A DNA stretch of 38,491 nt from Streptomyces xanthophaeus (GCF_000725805.1 NZ_JOFT01000052.1:1-38491); one strand, 5' to 3'. Shown: positions 14,998 through 23,776, numbered from the stretch's first letter. The notes: generated from the letters alone by a model not told the origin. Numbers and translations: made by a program.

Positions 14998-15962
14998 GGA
15001 CGCTGCCGCACGGCGCCGGGCTGCGCCGCGGCAGCACCGTCCCGGCCGCCCGCCGGGCGGCGGGACTCCGCCGCGATCAGGGCCCCGACCGCCGTCAGCA
15101 GCAGGACGGTGCCCAGCACGACGGCGCCGGTCAGCCGCTCCCCGAGCAGCAGGACGGCGATCGCGGCCGCGCTCACCGGCTCGATCAGCATGATCACGGA
15201 GACGGTCGCGGCCCGCACCGCGGCGGCCCCGGTGAAGTAGAGCGCGTAGGCCAGGGCCGTCGGCACGGCGGCCACGTACACCAGCAGCCAGAGCACCCGA
15301 GCCGGTTCGGCGGCGTGCGGCGCCAGCCCCTCCAGCGCGGCGAGCGGCAGCAGGCACACCGCGCCCACCCCGACCGACCAGGCGGTGGTGACCAGCGGGT
15401 CTCCGCCGGCTCCGCGCTGCCCGAGCCACCGGGCCCGCAGTGTCATGGCGGCGTACCCGGCCGCCGACAGCAGGGCCAGCCCGACGCCCGACGGACGCAC
15501 CTGGCCGGCCCCGCTGCCCAGCACGAGCACGGCGAGCCCGGCCAGCGCCCCGGCCACGGCGGCGGTCCCGCCCCGGCCGAGGCGCTCCCCCATCCAGTAC
15601 CGGCCGCCGAGCGCGATCAGCACAGGCCCGGCACCGAGGGTGACGACGGTGCCGACCGCGAGCCCGGTCTCGTGCACGGCGCCGAAGTAGGCGGCCTGGA
15701 AGAGGGTGAACAGCAGCCCCGTTCCGATCAGGGAGGCGGCCGAAGGCCGGACGGGAGCCGCGGCGGCAGGCCTGCGGCGGACGGCGAGCACCCCCAGCAG
15801 CACCACGAGCCCCCCGGCGCAGCGCCAGAAGGACAGGGCGAGCGGACCGAGGTCACTGGCCAGGAAGAGGAGGGAAGCGGCCGCCCCGGCGGTGCCCCAG
15901 GCGGCTCCGGCGACGACGAGGTACAGCAGACTGCGCCCGGCAGCGGGCGAGTGGTTCGACAC
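14979..15962 (-). CDS. EamA/DMT-family exporter
   Basis: 327 aa. GTG 15962 has GGAG 6 nt upstream. Two EamA repeats, about ten membrane helices, opening with [22 protein letters not shown]; the second repeat has [22 protein letters not shown], the typical C-terminal signature. The cytosolic tail is Ala/Arg/Gly rich. It overlaps the convergent PPOX gene by 19 nt. Confidence 0.92.
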   Translation of the reverse strand: MSNHSPAAGRSLLYLVVAGAAWGTAGAAASLLFLASDLGPLALSFWRCAGGLVVLLGVLAVRRRPAAAAPVRPSAASLIGTGLLFTLFQAAYFGAVHETGLAVGTVVTLGAGPVLIALGGRYWMGERLGRGGTAAVAGALAGLAVLVLGSGAGQVRPSGVGLALLSAAGYAAMTLRARWLGQRGAGGDPLVTTAWSVGVGAVCLLPLAALEGLAPHAAEPARVLWLLVYVAAVPTALAYALYFTGAAAVRAATVSVIMLIEPVSAAAIAVLLLGERLTGAVVLGTVLLLTAVGALIAAESRRPAGGRDGAAAAQPGAVRQRPQSAAR

Positions 15963-16172
15963 GTGGTTCTCCGCGCATGCGTGAAGGATGAGAGGAACAG
16001 GTCATCTCTTCGCGGGCAGCGCACACCCGCCCGGGAACACCCGGGCCGGGTCCTACGTCGTCGAGGTGCCGCCCGCGCTAGGCGGCGGGAGGCGGAAGCA
16101 CGGTCGAGGGCATGATCGCCACCCTACGGGCTGCCGGGCCGCTCGCGCCAGGCTCCCGCCGGCCGGACGTCG

Positions 16173-17132
16173 TCACCGGGCGCCGGTGGTCTCCCGGTCC
16201 AGTACGGCCGGGTCGGCCGCGGCCGGCGGGGTGGGCCGCAGCGACTGCGCGATGAAGGCGCCGCTCAGCACCAGCGCACCGCCCGCGATCTGCCAGGCGG
16301 CGAGGTGCTCGCCCAGCAGCACCCAGGCCAGCACGGTGGCGACCACCGCCTCCAGGCAGGCCACCACCCCCGCGACCTGCGGCGAGAGCTTGCGCACCGA
16401 GACCACGCCGGTGAGGTAGGCGAAGACGGTGGCGACGAGCACCACCCAGGCCAGCAGCGCCACGGCGGGCACCGCCGTGTCCCCGAGAGCGGCCTGACCG
16501 CCCAGCACCTGCCAGTCCATCTCCCACGGGCGGGCGATCACCGTCATCACCAGGGTGCCGACGATCATGCCGTACGCGATCACGCCGATCGGGTCGGGCG
16601 CCTCGTCCCCGTCGGTGCCCTGGTCGGCGAGGACGAAGTAGAAGGCCTGGCAGCACGCGGCGGCGATGCCGAGCAGCACCCCGAGCGGGTCCAGGCTCAG
16701 TCCGGACCAGACCTCGACCACGCAGGCCAGGCCGACGACGGCCACGGCGGCTCCGGCCGCGGCCGCCCGGGTCACCGGCTTGCGCTGCACGAAGCGGATC
16801 CAGCCGAGGAGCAGCGCGGGGCCGAGGTACTCCAGCAGCAGGGCCACCCCGACGGGGATGCGGGACAGGGAGGCGAAGTAGAAGGCCTGTACGCCCGCGA
16901 CGGCCACCAGCCCGAAGCCGGCCAGCAGGGCCGGCTTGCGGCGCACCAGGTCACGGTGGCGCCAGGCCAGCGGGGACAGCACGAGCGCTGCCCCGGCCAC
17001 CCGTAGCCAGACCATGTGGAGGGGGTCGAGACCCGCCTCGATCAGCGGCTTCGCCGCCACACCGGAACCACCGAACGCGCACGCCGAGACCAGGGCGAGG
17101 CCCAGCCCGGCGTTTCTCCCTGACGCTTGCAT
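16173..17132 (-). CDS. EamA/DMT-family exporter
   Basis: 319 aa from ATG 17132, chosen because the protein then begins just before the first membrane helix (NAGLGLALVSACAFGGSGVA). An in-frame ATG at 17171 would add 13 polar residues; neither has a clear ribosome site. Ten hydrophobic helices in two repeats, with VAGVVACLEAVVATVLAWVLLGE in the second. Third exporter of this family within 5.3 kb but only distantly similar to the other two. The 210 nt before the neighbouring exporter (15963-16172) hold no gene. Confidence 0.9.
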   Translation of the reverse strand: MQASGRNAGLGLALVSACAFGGSGVAAKPLIEAGLDPLHMVWLRVAGAALVLSPLAWRHRDLVRRKPALLAGFGLVAVAGVQAFYFASLSRIPVGVALLLEYLGPALLLGWIRFVQRKPVTRAAAAGAAVAVVGLACVVEVWSGLSLDPLGVLLGIAAACCQAFYFVLADQGTDGDEAPDPIGVIAYGMIVGTLVMTVIARPWEMDWQVLGGQAALGDTAVPAVALLAWVVLVATVFAYLTGVVSVRKLSPQVAGVVACLEAVVATVLAWVLLGEHLAAWQIAGGALVLSGAFIAQSLRPTPPAAADPAVLDRETTGAR

Positions 17133-17223
17133 CGGGCCATCATGACAGGACCGGTCAGCACCGTCATGCACCAGACGCCTGTTGAGACGGCCCTCGGCCG
17201 CACCGCACCGGAACCGGCGATTT

Positions 17224-17238
17224 CTGACAGGTCGTCAG
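17224..17238. promoter_or_regulatory. Palindrome CTGAC-N5-GTCAG upstream of SRPBCC gene
   Basis: CTGACAGGTCGTCAG, a perfect 5+5 inverted repeat with 5-nt spacer, 65 nt before the ATG at 17304 and in the divergent gap with the EamA gene. Same architecture as 10177-10191, and flanked by T-rich TTT on the left. Confidence 0.5.
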
Positions 17239-17303
17239 TATTGAATGTTCCGGCCGCCGGGGCTACGTTCCGCCGCACGTACCCGACGAGAAGGGGTGGT
17301 CGC

Positions 17304-17732
17304 ATGGCCGAAGTCACCGCGGAATCACGCATCGAGGCGTCCGCCGCGAAGCTCTGGGCCCAGCTGACGGACTGGGACGCGTACGGCCAGTGGAGCATGA
17401 CCCACACGAATTTCCCGAAGGGCGGCCCGGAGACCTTCGCGGTCGGCTCCACCTTCGCCGAGAACATGAAGATGATGGGCTTCCCCGCCGAGGTCGTCTG
17501 GACCGTCTCGGAGCTGGAGGACGAGCGCCTCTTCGCCATCACCGGCAAGGGTCCGATGGGCGTGGCCGTCCTCACCCGGTACACCCTGACCCCCGACGGC
17601 GGTGCCACCACCGTCCGCATCGACGGGGAGTTCACGGGAGCCGCCGTCTCCCTGATGGCGGGCAAGCTCAAGGACTCGGCCACCGCCGCACTGAACGAAT
17701 CCCTGCGCAAGCTCGCCGGCCTGGTCGCCTGA
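17304..17732 (+). CDS. SRPBCC-family (START/Bet v1-like) small-ligand protein
   Basis: 142 aa, ATG 17304 after GAAGGGG. The N-terminal EVTAESRIEASAAKLWAQLTDWDAYGQW is the hallmark of polyketide-cyclase-like SRPBCC proteins, followed by a beta-grip with FPAEVVWTVSELEDERLFAITGKG and an amphipathic C-terminal helix (LKDSATAALNESLRKLAG). It binds a hydrophobic ligand in a helix-grip cavity; ligand unknown. Preceded by the operator-like palindrome and followed by a bidirectional terminator. Confidence 0.88.
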   Translation: MAEVTAESRIEASAAKLWAQLTDWDAYGQWSMTHTNFPKGGPETFAVGSTFAENMKMMGFPAEVVWTVSELEDERLFAITGKGPMGVAVLTRYTLTPDGGATTVRIDGEFTGAAVSLMAGKLKDSATAALNESLRKLAGLVA

Positions 17733-17770
17733 GCCCGTCGGACGACCCGCACGACGCCCCCCGCACACGA

Positions 17771-17806
17771 CGGCGCGCCCCGCGAGAAGACCCGCGGGGC
17801 GCGCCG
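17771..17806. terminator. Bidirectional hairpin between SRPBCC and PadR genes
   Basis: Perfect 14-bp stem (17771-17784 with 17793-17806) and 8-nt loop in the gap of two convergent genes. Confidence 0.8.
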
Positions 17807-17841
17807 CCCCCTGTCCGGCCCGCCGCTGCACGGCCGGCCGC

Positions 17842-18471
17842 TCAGTGCTCGTCGGCCAGGATCAGGTAGAGCTTCTTGCGGGCGTCGTTGATCACCGCGA
17901 CCGCCTTCTCCCGCTGCTCGGCCGAGCCGGTCTTCCAGACCTGCCCGAAGGCCTCCATCAGGCCGAAGCCGGCCGTGCGGATCTCGCTCATCGCCTCGAA
18001 GTCGAAGCCGCGCCCCGCCTCGGCCCAGGGTGCCGCAGGGCCCGAGGCGGCCTCGGTGCGGCCCGCCTCGGTGAGCGTGAACAGCTTCTTGCCGCCCTCG
18101 CTCTCATTGGTGATCAGGCCTTCGTCCTCGAGCAGCTGCAGCGTCGGGTAGACCGACCCCGGGCTGGGCTTCCAGACCCCGCCACTGCGCTCGCCGATCT
18201 CCTGGATCATCTCGTAGCCGTGCATCGGCCGGTCCGCGAGCAGCGCCAGGATCGAGGCGCGCACGTCACCCCGGCGCGCCCGGCCCCGCGGTCCGCCGCG
18301 GCCTCCGCGCCCACCGAAGGGCCCGCCTCCGAAGGGCGGCCCGAAGGGGCCGAACGCGGCGCGCAGCCCCGCGAACTCCTCCCGGCGGTCGGGGCCGCAG
18401 TGCCCGTGGCCCCGCCCCCGCTCGGATCCCTGGTCGTGCCCGTGCTGTCCGTGCTGTCCGTGTGAACGCAT
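17842..18471 (-). CDS. PadR-family transcriptional regulator
   Basis: 209 aa, ATG 18471 with GGAAGGAG 8 nt upstream. A His/Gly-rich N-terminal tail (HGQHGQHGHDQ, then a Phe/Gly/Pro stretch) of 65 residues precedes the PadR winged helix: ASILALLADRPMHGYEMIQEIGERS and PSPGSVYPTLQLLEDEGLI, with wing FTLTEAGR. The C-terminal helices (SAEQREKAVAVINDARKKLY) dimerise. PadR proteins repress adjacent genes or themselves on ligand binding. The His-rich tail might bind metal (inference). The leader carries an inverted TCCGATAT pair, a likely autoregulatory operator also shared with the divergent GNAT gene. Confidence 0.93.
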   Translation of the reverse strand: MRSHGQHGQHGHDQGSERGRGHGHCGPDRREEFAGLRAAFGPFGPPFGGGPFGGRGGRGGPRGRARRGDVRASILALLADRPMHGYEMIQEIGERSGGVWKPSPGSVYPTLQLLEDEGLITNESEGGKKLFTLTEAGRTEAASGPAAPWAEAGRGFDFEAMSEIRTAGFGLMEAFGQVWKTGSAEQREKAVAVINDARKKLYLILADEH

Positions 18472-18517
18472 GACTGCGCTCCTTCCGTTTCCGTTCGGTA
18501 CGTCCTGTCATCGGTTG

Positions 18518-18570
18518 TCCGATATCTCAACTATCACTGACCCATCGCGATGCGTCAACGATATATCGGA
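18518..18570. promoter_or_regulatory. Candidate PadR operator, inverted TCCGATAT half-sites
   Basis: TCCGATAT at 18518-18525 faces ATATCGGA at 18563-18570; the right half also lies within the palindrome CGATATATCG (18559-18568). The surrounding 50 nt are AT-rich and lie between the divergent padR and GNAT genes. Confidence 0.55.
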
Positions 18571-18610
18571 AACTTTCTCAACGAACAGCCCGCCATGACA
18601 TCGTGGAGCC

Positions 18611-19180
18611 ATGACCATCGACGTCCGCCCGGCCTCGGTCTTCGAGGACCTCCGCACCCTGGTCGGCCCGAAGTCACCCGCGGCCAATGTCTGCTGGTGC
18701 CTGAGCTACCGGATCCCCTCCAAGCTCAACAACGCACTGCGCGGCCCGGCCCGCGGCGAGTACGCCGCCGAGCTGTGCCGGACGGGTCCCCCGGGGGTGC
18801 TCGCCTACGACGGCGACGAGCCGGTCGGCTGGGCCGCCGTGGCCCCGCGCTCGGACACCTCCTTCGCGCACAGCCGGAAGATCCCGCACGTCGACGACCT
18901 GCCGGTCTGGTCCCTGTGGTGCATCCGGGTCCGTCCCGGCCACCGCAAGCAGGGGATCTCCCACGCCCTGATCGACGGCGCCGTCGCCTTCGCCCGCAGC
19001 CACGGCGCGCCCGCGATCGAGGCGTACCCCCTCGACAACAAGGGCGCCAAGGTCGACCTGACGATGGCCTACGCCGGGATCCGGAAGAACTTCGAACGCG
19101 CCGGGTTCACCCACGCCGCCGACACCACCTCCGTACTGGCCGGACACCCCCGCGTCCTGATGCGCCTCGACCTGCACTGA
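18611..19180 (+). CDS. GNAT-family N-acetyltransferase
   Basis: 189 aa from ATG 18611. Acetyl-CoA site in WSLWCIRVRPGHRKQGISHALIDGAVAFARSHG (motif A, R/QxxGxS/G form HRKQGIS) and the later GIRKNFERAGF motif B. The N-terminus contains NVCWCLSYRIPSKLNNALRG, seen in a streptomycete GNAT subgroup. Substrate unknown. Divergent from padR, so possibly under its control. Confidence 0.9.
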   Translation: MTIDVRPASVFEDLRTLVGPKSPAANVCWCLSYRIPSKLNNALRGPARGEYAAELCRTGPPGVLAYDGDEPVGWAAVAPRSDTSFAHSRKIPHVDDLPVWSLWCIRVRPGHRKQGISHALIDGAVAFARSHGAPAIEAYPLDNKGAKVDLTMAYAGIRKNFERAGFTHAADTTSVLAGHPRVLMRLDLH

Positions 19181-19246
19181 CGGACGGACCGCGCGGCCCG
19201 CGCGGCGCTTGCCCCGGACACGATGCCAATCACCCCGGATTGGCCT

Positions 19247-19276
19247 TTGTCAGCGATCGGCGAAGCGTCCTAACGT
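19247..19276 (+). promoter_or_regulatory. Probable promoter of the PhzF gene, leaderless transcript
   Basis: TTGTCA (19247-19252), 18-nt spacer, TAACGT (19271-19276), then only 7 nt to the ATG at 19284. The expected start of transcription falls at or next to the ATG, and no ribosome site is present, which suggests a leaderless mRNA. Confidence 0.55.
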
Positions 19277-19283
19277 CGGAGCC

Positions 19284-20105
19284 ATGCGCATCCGAATCGT
19301 CGACGCCTTCACCGACCGCCCCTTCCACGGGAATCCGGCCGCCGTCCTGCTCCTGGACTCCGGATTCCCGCCGGACGCCTGGCTCCAGCAGGTCGCCTCC
19401 GAGATGAACCTGTCGGAGACCGCCTTCGCGCACCCCCTGCCGCCCGGCGGGGACGCCGACTGGGCGCTGCGCTGGTTCACCCCGGCCGCCGAGGTCGACA
19501 TGTGCGGGCACGCCACGCTCGCCACCGCGCACGTCCTGGCCACGAGCGGTCTGGCGAAGGGCCTGATCCGCTTCTCCGCGCGCTGCGGCATCCTCACCGC
19601 CGAGGCCGCCGAGGACGGCACCGTCACGATGGACTTCCCCACGTCCTCCCTGACCCCGGCCGACGCGCCCGGAGCGGTGGACCACGCACTCGGCGGGGTC
19701 CCGATCCTCTCCGTGCACGACACCGCCGCGCACATCGGGGACCTCCTGATCGAGCTCGCCGACGAGCGGACCGTCCACGAGCTGGCACCGGACCACGCCG
19801 CCCTGCGCACCTTCGCCAAGCGCGGGGTGATCGTCACCGCGCCGGCCGAGGACCCCTCGCGCGGCTACGACTTCGTCTCCCGGGGCTTCTTCCCGGCCTT
19901 CGGGATCGACGAGGACCCGGTGACGGGCAGCGCGCACACCGCACTCGCCCCCTTCTGGGCCGCACGCCTGGGCCGCACCGAGCTCACCGGCCTCCAGGGC
20001 GGAGCCCGCCGGGGCCTGGTCCGGGTGAGCCTGGCGGGCGACCGTACGCTGCTCAGCGGACGCGCGGTCACCGTCCTCGACGGGGAACTCCTCGCCTCCC
20101 CGTGA
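19284..20105 (+). CDS. PhzF-family isomerase/epimerase-like protein
   Basis: 273 aa. ATG 19284 begins MRIRIVDAFTDRPFHGNPAAV, the family's invariant start (FxGNPAAV). Catalytic Glu45 in MNLSETAF, the RWFTPAAEVDMCGHATLATAH segment, and DEDPVTGSAH in the C-terminal half complete the diaminopimelate-epimerase-like fold. PhzF isomerises dihydro-hydroxyanthranilate in phenazine synthesis, but no phenazine genes are here. It is more likely one of the common PhzF-like proteins of unknown substrate. Starts 104 nt after the GNAT stop with its own promoter. Confidence 0.93.
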   Translation: MRIRIVDAFTDRPFHGNPAAVLLLDSGFPPDAWLQQVASEMNLSETAFAHPLPPGGDADWALRWFTPAAEVDMCGHATLATAHVLATSGLAKGLIRFSARCGILTAEAAEDGTVTMDFPTSSLTPADAPGAVDHALGGVPILSVHDTAAHIGDLLIELADERTVHELAPDHAALRTFAKRGVIVTAPAEDPSRGYDFVSRGFFPAFGIDEDPVTGSAHTALAPFWAARLGRTELTGLQGGARRGLVRVSLAGDRTLLSGRAVTVLDGELLASP

Positions 20106-20151
20106 CCGCCGGGGCGGGGCGGGCCGCACCACAGCGGCGCGGCCCCGCCCG
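20106..20151. terminator. GC-rich imperfect hairpin between convergent PhzF and CPBP genes
   Basis: CGGGGCGGGGCGGGCCGC can pair imperfectly with GCGGCCCCGCCCGTC across an ACCACAGC loop. It lies between two convergent stops; assignment is by position and pairing only. Confidence 0.5.
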
Positions 20152-21015
20152 TCACGGCGTGGGCAGCCAGTCCACCTTGCCCGCGAGCAGCGCGTACCCG
20201 CCGAAGGCCACGATGTCGAGCAGGGCGTGTGCGACGACGAGCGGCGCCACCCGGCCCCAGCGGCGGTAGGCCAGCACGAAGACGACGCCCATCACCATGT
20301 TGCCGATGAAGCCGCCGATGCCCTGGTAGAGGTGGTAGGAGCCGCGCAGCACCGAGCTGGCCAGCAGCGCGGCCAGCGGGGACCAGCCCAGCTGGTCGAG
20401 CCGGCGCAGCAGGTAGGCCAGCACGATGATCTCCTCGACCAAGGAGTTCTGCACCGCGGAGAGGATCAGCACGGGGAACTTCCACCACACGTCGGGCAGT
20501 GCCTCCGGCACCACCGTGAGGTTGAAGCCGGTGGCCCGCGCCACGAGGTAGAAGGCCAGCCCGGCGCTCCCGATCCCGGCCGCCACGAGGGCCCCGCGCC
20601 CCAGGTCCCCCAGCGGACGGGTCCGGTCGAAGCCCAGCACCTTCAGCCCCGGCGCGCCCTCCCGGGTCAGCAGGTGCGCCACCAGCAGGACGGGCACCAG
20701 GGCGCTGGCGATGCCGAACAGCTGCCAGGCCAGGTCCAGCCAGGGCCGGCCGGGGGCGTACGAGCCGTTGAGGGTGGCGGCCTGGTCCTTGAGCCCGCCC
20801 GGCTTGGTCAGCGAGCCGATGAAGCTGATGAGCGCCGAGACCCCGCTCGCGCCCAGCGACAGGGCGAGCACGAGCAGCGTCTCGGTGCGCAGGACCGCCC
20901 GTCCCGGACGGTGTCCGTCCCCGTCCAGCTCCACGACCACCGGTTCCGGCTCCGCCCGCACGCCCGACTCCTGCTCCCGCCGTCCACGGCGACGTCCCGA
21001 TTGCAACACCCCCAT
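20152..21015 (-). CDS. CPBP-family intramembrane metalloprotease-like protein
   Basis: 287 aa. ATG 21015 with GAGGGGG 4 nt upstream is preferred to an ATG at 21057. A charged cytosolic tail is followed by about eight membrane segments. The CPBP/Abi motifs are present: EE in NSLVEEIIVLAYLLRRL, the middle RGSYHLYQGIGGF, and HALLDIVAF. In CAAX-type and bacteriocin-processing proteases these residues bind zinc or polarise water. Substrate unknown; possible roles are processing of small membrane or secreted peptides. Confidence 0.9.
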   Translation of the reverse strand: MGVLQSGRRRGRREQESGVRAEPEPVVVELDGDGHRPGRAVLRTETLLVLALSLGASGVSALISFIGSLTKPGGLKDQAATLNGSYAPGRPWLDLAWQLFGIASALVPVLLVAHLLTREGAPGLKVLGFDRTRPLGDLGRGALVAAGIGSAGLAFYLVARATGFNLTVVPEALPDVWWKFPVLILSAVQNSLVEEIIVLAYLLRRLDQLGWSPLAALLASSVLRGSYHLYQGIGGFIGNMVMGVVFVLAYRRWGRVAPLVVAHALLDIVAFGGYALLAGKVDWLPTP

Positions 21016-21133
21016 ACTGCCCCCTCGGCGGGGCGCAGGGGTCGGCGCGGGGATCATCGGGACGCGCGCGGAACGAGGCGGACGGCGGCAGCAGCAGCAG
21101 CAGCGGACGGCACGGCACCGGCCGACGCCCGGC

Positions 21134-22669
21134 TCAGCGCCCCACGGCCGCCGTCGGGCTCGCCTCCTCCTCCGTGAGCCCCACGGGCCAGGTGTGCACG
21201 GGATCGCCCTTGTGCATCAGCTCGCTGTACCGCCGGGTCACCGCGGCCAGCGCCTCGTCCCGTTCCAGCCCGGCGGCCAGCGCCCGGTGGTAGGTGTCCA
21301 CCTGCCAGGTCGCCCCGTTCACCCGGCGCCGACAGCGCTCCTCGATGATCCCGAGGTAGTGGTCCCGGTCGGCGGGCTCGATCCCCCACGCGTCCAGCCC
21401 GGCCGCCGCCATCGGCAGCAGCTCGTCCAGGACGAGCCGTACGGCGGGCACGCTCGCCAGTCCCCCGGCCCGGCCGCGCCGGGGCCAGCGCAGCCGCGCG
21501 TCGATCCCGTACCGGCAGGCGGCGTCGAAGTTGGCCTCCGCCTCGGCGAAGGGCAGCCGGGTCCACACCGGACGGGGTTCGTCGGCGAGGGTGCGCACGA
21601 GCCCGTAGTAGAAGGCGGCGTTGGCGACCACGTCGGCGACCGTCGGCCCCGCGGGCAGCACCCGGTTCTCCACGCGCAGGTGCGGCACCCCGTCGGCGAC
21701 CCCGTACACGGGCCGGTTCCAGCGGTAGACGGTGCCGTTGTGCAGGACCAGTTCCTGCAGGCTCGGCACGCCGCCCTCGGCGAGCACCCGCAGCGGCTCC
21801 TCCTCGTCGCAGATCGGCAGCAGGGCCGGGAAGTAGCGCACGTTCTCCGCGAAGAGCTCGTAGGCCGAGTCCACCCAGCGTTCGCCGAACCACGTGCGCG
21901 GCCGCACGCCCTGCGCCTGCAGCTCGGGCGGCCGGGTGTCGGTGGCCTGCGTGAACAGCGGCGGCCGCGACTCCCGCCACAGCTCCCGCCCGAACAGGAA
22001 CGGCGAGTTGGCGCCGACGGCGATCTGTACGGCGGTCACCGCCTGCGCCGCGTTCCACACGTCGCAGAAGCGGGCGGGCGTGACCTGCAAGTGCAGCTGT
22101 ACGGAGGTACAGGCGGCCTCGGGCACGATCGACCCGGAGGTCCACACCAGCCGCTCGACACCGTCGATGTCGAGGGTGAAGTCCTCGCCCCGCATCATCA
22201 GGATCTGCTCGTTCAGCAGGGAGTAGCGGTCCACCGCCGAGAGGTTGGCGGTGACCAGGTCCTCGCGGGAGATCGTCGGCAGAATGCCGATCATCACCAC
22301 CCCGGCATCGATCTCCGCGGCCTGCCGGTGGGCATAGGCCAAACCCGCGCTGAGTTCCTCGGCGAGCTGGTCGAATACCCGGCCGCCGAGCCGGTGCGGA
22401 AGGACGTTCACCTCCAGGTTGAACATTCCGAGTTCGGTCTGGAAATCGGGGCTCGCAATCCGTTCCAGTACCTGGGCATTCACCATTCTCGGCATTCCGT
22501 CGGCACCCGCGAGATTCAGCTCTATCTCCAGCCCCATCATATTCTTGGGACGGTCGAACCTCTTCTCCGCCAGAAGCCGCTCCAGCCCCTCCAGGCACTC
22601 GTGAAGCTTCCTTCGATACCGCTGCCGATCGGACAGGTCGAATCCGCCCGCCACGACCTTCTCCCCCAT
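21134..22669 (-). CDS. Glutamate-cysteine-ligase-family ATP-dependent carboxylate-amine ligase
   Basis: 511 aa from ATG 22669, ribosome site GAGGAGGGA 8 nt upstream. Family motifs: NMMGLEIELNL (ATP/Mg site near residue 45), the LEVNVLPHRLGG strand, SVQLHLQVTPARFCDVWNAAQ, GANSPFLFGRELW, and RVENRVLPAGPTVADVVANAAFYYG. It would ligate an amine to a gamma-carboxylate of glutamate or similar. Streptomyces use mycothiol, not glutathione, so the substrate is probably not simple gamma-Glu-Cys production; some relatives supply ergothioneine synthesis, but no egt genes are nearby. It stands alone, with the 495-nt gap upstream. Confidence 0.85.
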   Translation of the reverse strand: MGEKVVAGGFDLSDRQRYRRKLHECLEGLERLLAEKRFDRPKNMMGLEIELNLAGADGMPRMVNAQVLERIASPDFQTELGMFNLEVNVLPHRLGGRVFDQLAEELSAGLAYAHRQAAEIDAGVVMIGILPTISREDLVTANLSAVDRYSLLNEQILMMRGEDFTLDIDGVERLVWTSGSIVPEAACTSVQLHLQVTPARFCDVWNAAQAVTAVQIAVGANSPFLFGRELWRESRPPLFTQATDTRPPELQAQGVRPRTWFGERWVDSAYELFAENVRYFPALLPICDEEEPLRVLAEGGVPSLQELVLHNGTVYRWNRPVYGVADGVPHLRVENRVLPAGPTVADVVANAAFYYGLVRTLADEPRPVWTRLPFAEAEANFDAACRYGIDARLRWPRRGRAGGLASVPAVRLVLDELLPMAAAGLDAWGIEPADRDHYLGIIEERCRRRVNGATWQVDTYHRALAAGLERDEALAAVTRRYSELMHKGDPVHTWPVGLTEEEASPTAAVGR

Positions 22670-23164
22670 CGAAGCGTCCCTCCTCGAGTGGGCACGGCCG
22701 GTTGCACCCGGGCGCGCATGTACGGTCGATGATGCCCCGGCTCGGTGATCCATAACGCGGCGGGGGTGCACCTGGCGAGGAGCGCGCGCCGGTTTGGCCG
22801 AACGGCGCTTCGGCACATTCGTCTGGCAACTCGTCCGGTGCACATTCCGCTGCGACTTTGCCGGTTTCTGATAACAGGCGCTTTCCAGCCGAGCCCCCGT
22901 CAGGTAGCCTCCCAGGTCAGCGCGGCACCTTCGCGCCCATGCGGCATGGATCCCGTAACAGCGGGACCGGTAAGCGCCTTGTCGGCAATAGCCGGGACAG
23001 CTAGCCGAAACACCGCGTGAACACGTGTCGTATAAACTCCGCAAACGAGGCAGAGAGTTGGCGCGCGGCCATTGCCCCTCAGCCCCCCTCTGGCCCCAGA
23101 ATGCGACAGCGCCGTCCGCACCTGCCCCCGTTCCACCGGTCTCCCAAGTGAGAGGCGACCCACC
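22670..23164. promoter_or_regulatory. 495-nt divergent intergenic region
   Basis: Separates the ligase gene from the 203-aa unknown gene and must contain both promoters. I see an octamer direct repeat GCACATTC at 22813-22820 and 22840-22847 (27-bp period, nearly three helical turns apart), the palindrome ACACGTGT near 23031, and TATAAA just after it. No open frame with sensible codon use was found. Confidence 0.35.
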
Positions 23165-23776
23165 ATGCCGCTGCATGTCCCCCCGGCCCCCGCACCCGCC
23201 TTGCGCAGCGTCCTCGCGGCACTCGGATCCCCCACCGCCGTCCACGAGGCGCACACTCCGGCCCTGCGTGCGCTGCAGGGCCCGATGACCGCCGAACTCC
23301 CCCTTCCGGTCCACGTTCTCGACCGCCTGCAGCTGTCGAACCTCGCGGCAGGCGGCCGGCCTCCCCGCACCCGGCTCACGGGTTGGCGGTTCCTGATCCG
23401 CAGCGGCGACCGGTTCGTCGCCGCGGCCGACACCCGGCTGACGCCCGACGGGTGGGCCTTCTCCCACTTCTTCGAGGGCCCCTACGTCGCCGCCACGGAA
23501 CGCGCCCTGCACCAGGCGGAGTCGCTCGGCAAGAGCTACCAGCCGCGACTGCTGTCCGTACCGGAGCTGTACATGCTGACCCTGTGGCTGCACGGAGCGG
23601 TGGGCGCCGACGCTGCCTCCGGCCTGCCGGCCGGGGAGGACCTGCTCGTTCCGCTGGCACCGGCTCCACCCGGGATCGCCGCCTACCGGCCACACCTGGT
23701 GTCCGAGCTGCTGCCCGTGCTGACCCACCGGCTGACCCCTGCCACACCTCCTTCGCTGGCCGCACCCGCCGCCTGA
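23165..23776 (+). CDS. Conserved-looking hypothetical protein, 203 aa
   Basis: Not recognised. ATG 23165 follows AGAGG 11 nt upstream. The product is soluble and Ala/Pro/Leu rich, with no signal peptide or membrane helix. A compact middle section (LTGWRFLIRSGDRFVAAADTRLTPDGWAF, HFFEGPYVAATERALHQAES) looks like alternating strands and helices, and LLSVPELYMLTLWLHG suggests a buried helix. Third-position GC is high, as expected for a real gene. It precedes the DUF5999 gene on the same strand but 204 nt apart. Confidence 0.7.
   Translation: MPLHVPPAPAPALRSVLAALGSPTAVHEAHTPALRALQGPMTAELPLPVHVLDRLQLSNLAAGGRPPRTRLTGWRFLIRSGDRFVAAADTRLTPDGWAFSHFFEGPYVAATERALHQAESLGKSYQPRLLSVPELYMLTLWLHGAVGADAASGLPAGEDLLVPLAPAPPGIAAYRPHLVSELLPVLTHRLTPATPPSLAAPAA

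Noticed and set aside
17771..17806. Regulatory palindrome
   Set aside because: A long perfect GC stem exactly between convergent stops is better explained as a terminator.
19284..20105. Phenazine biosynthesis cluster
   Set aside because: The PhzF-like gene stands alone; no phzA/B/D/E/G-type genes nearby. The 9522-10136 protein has the isochorismatase fold but no catalytic Cys and lies far away.
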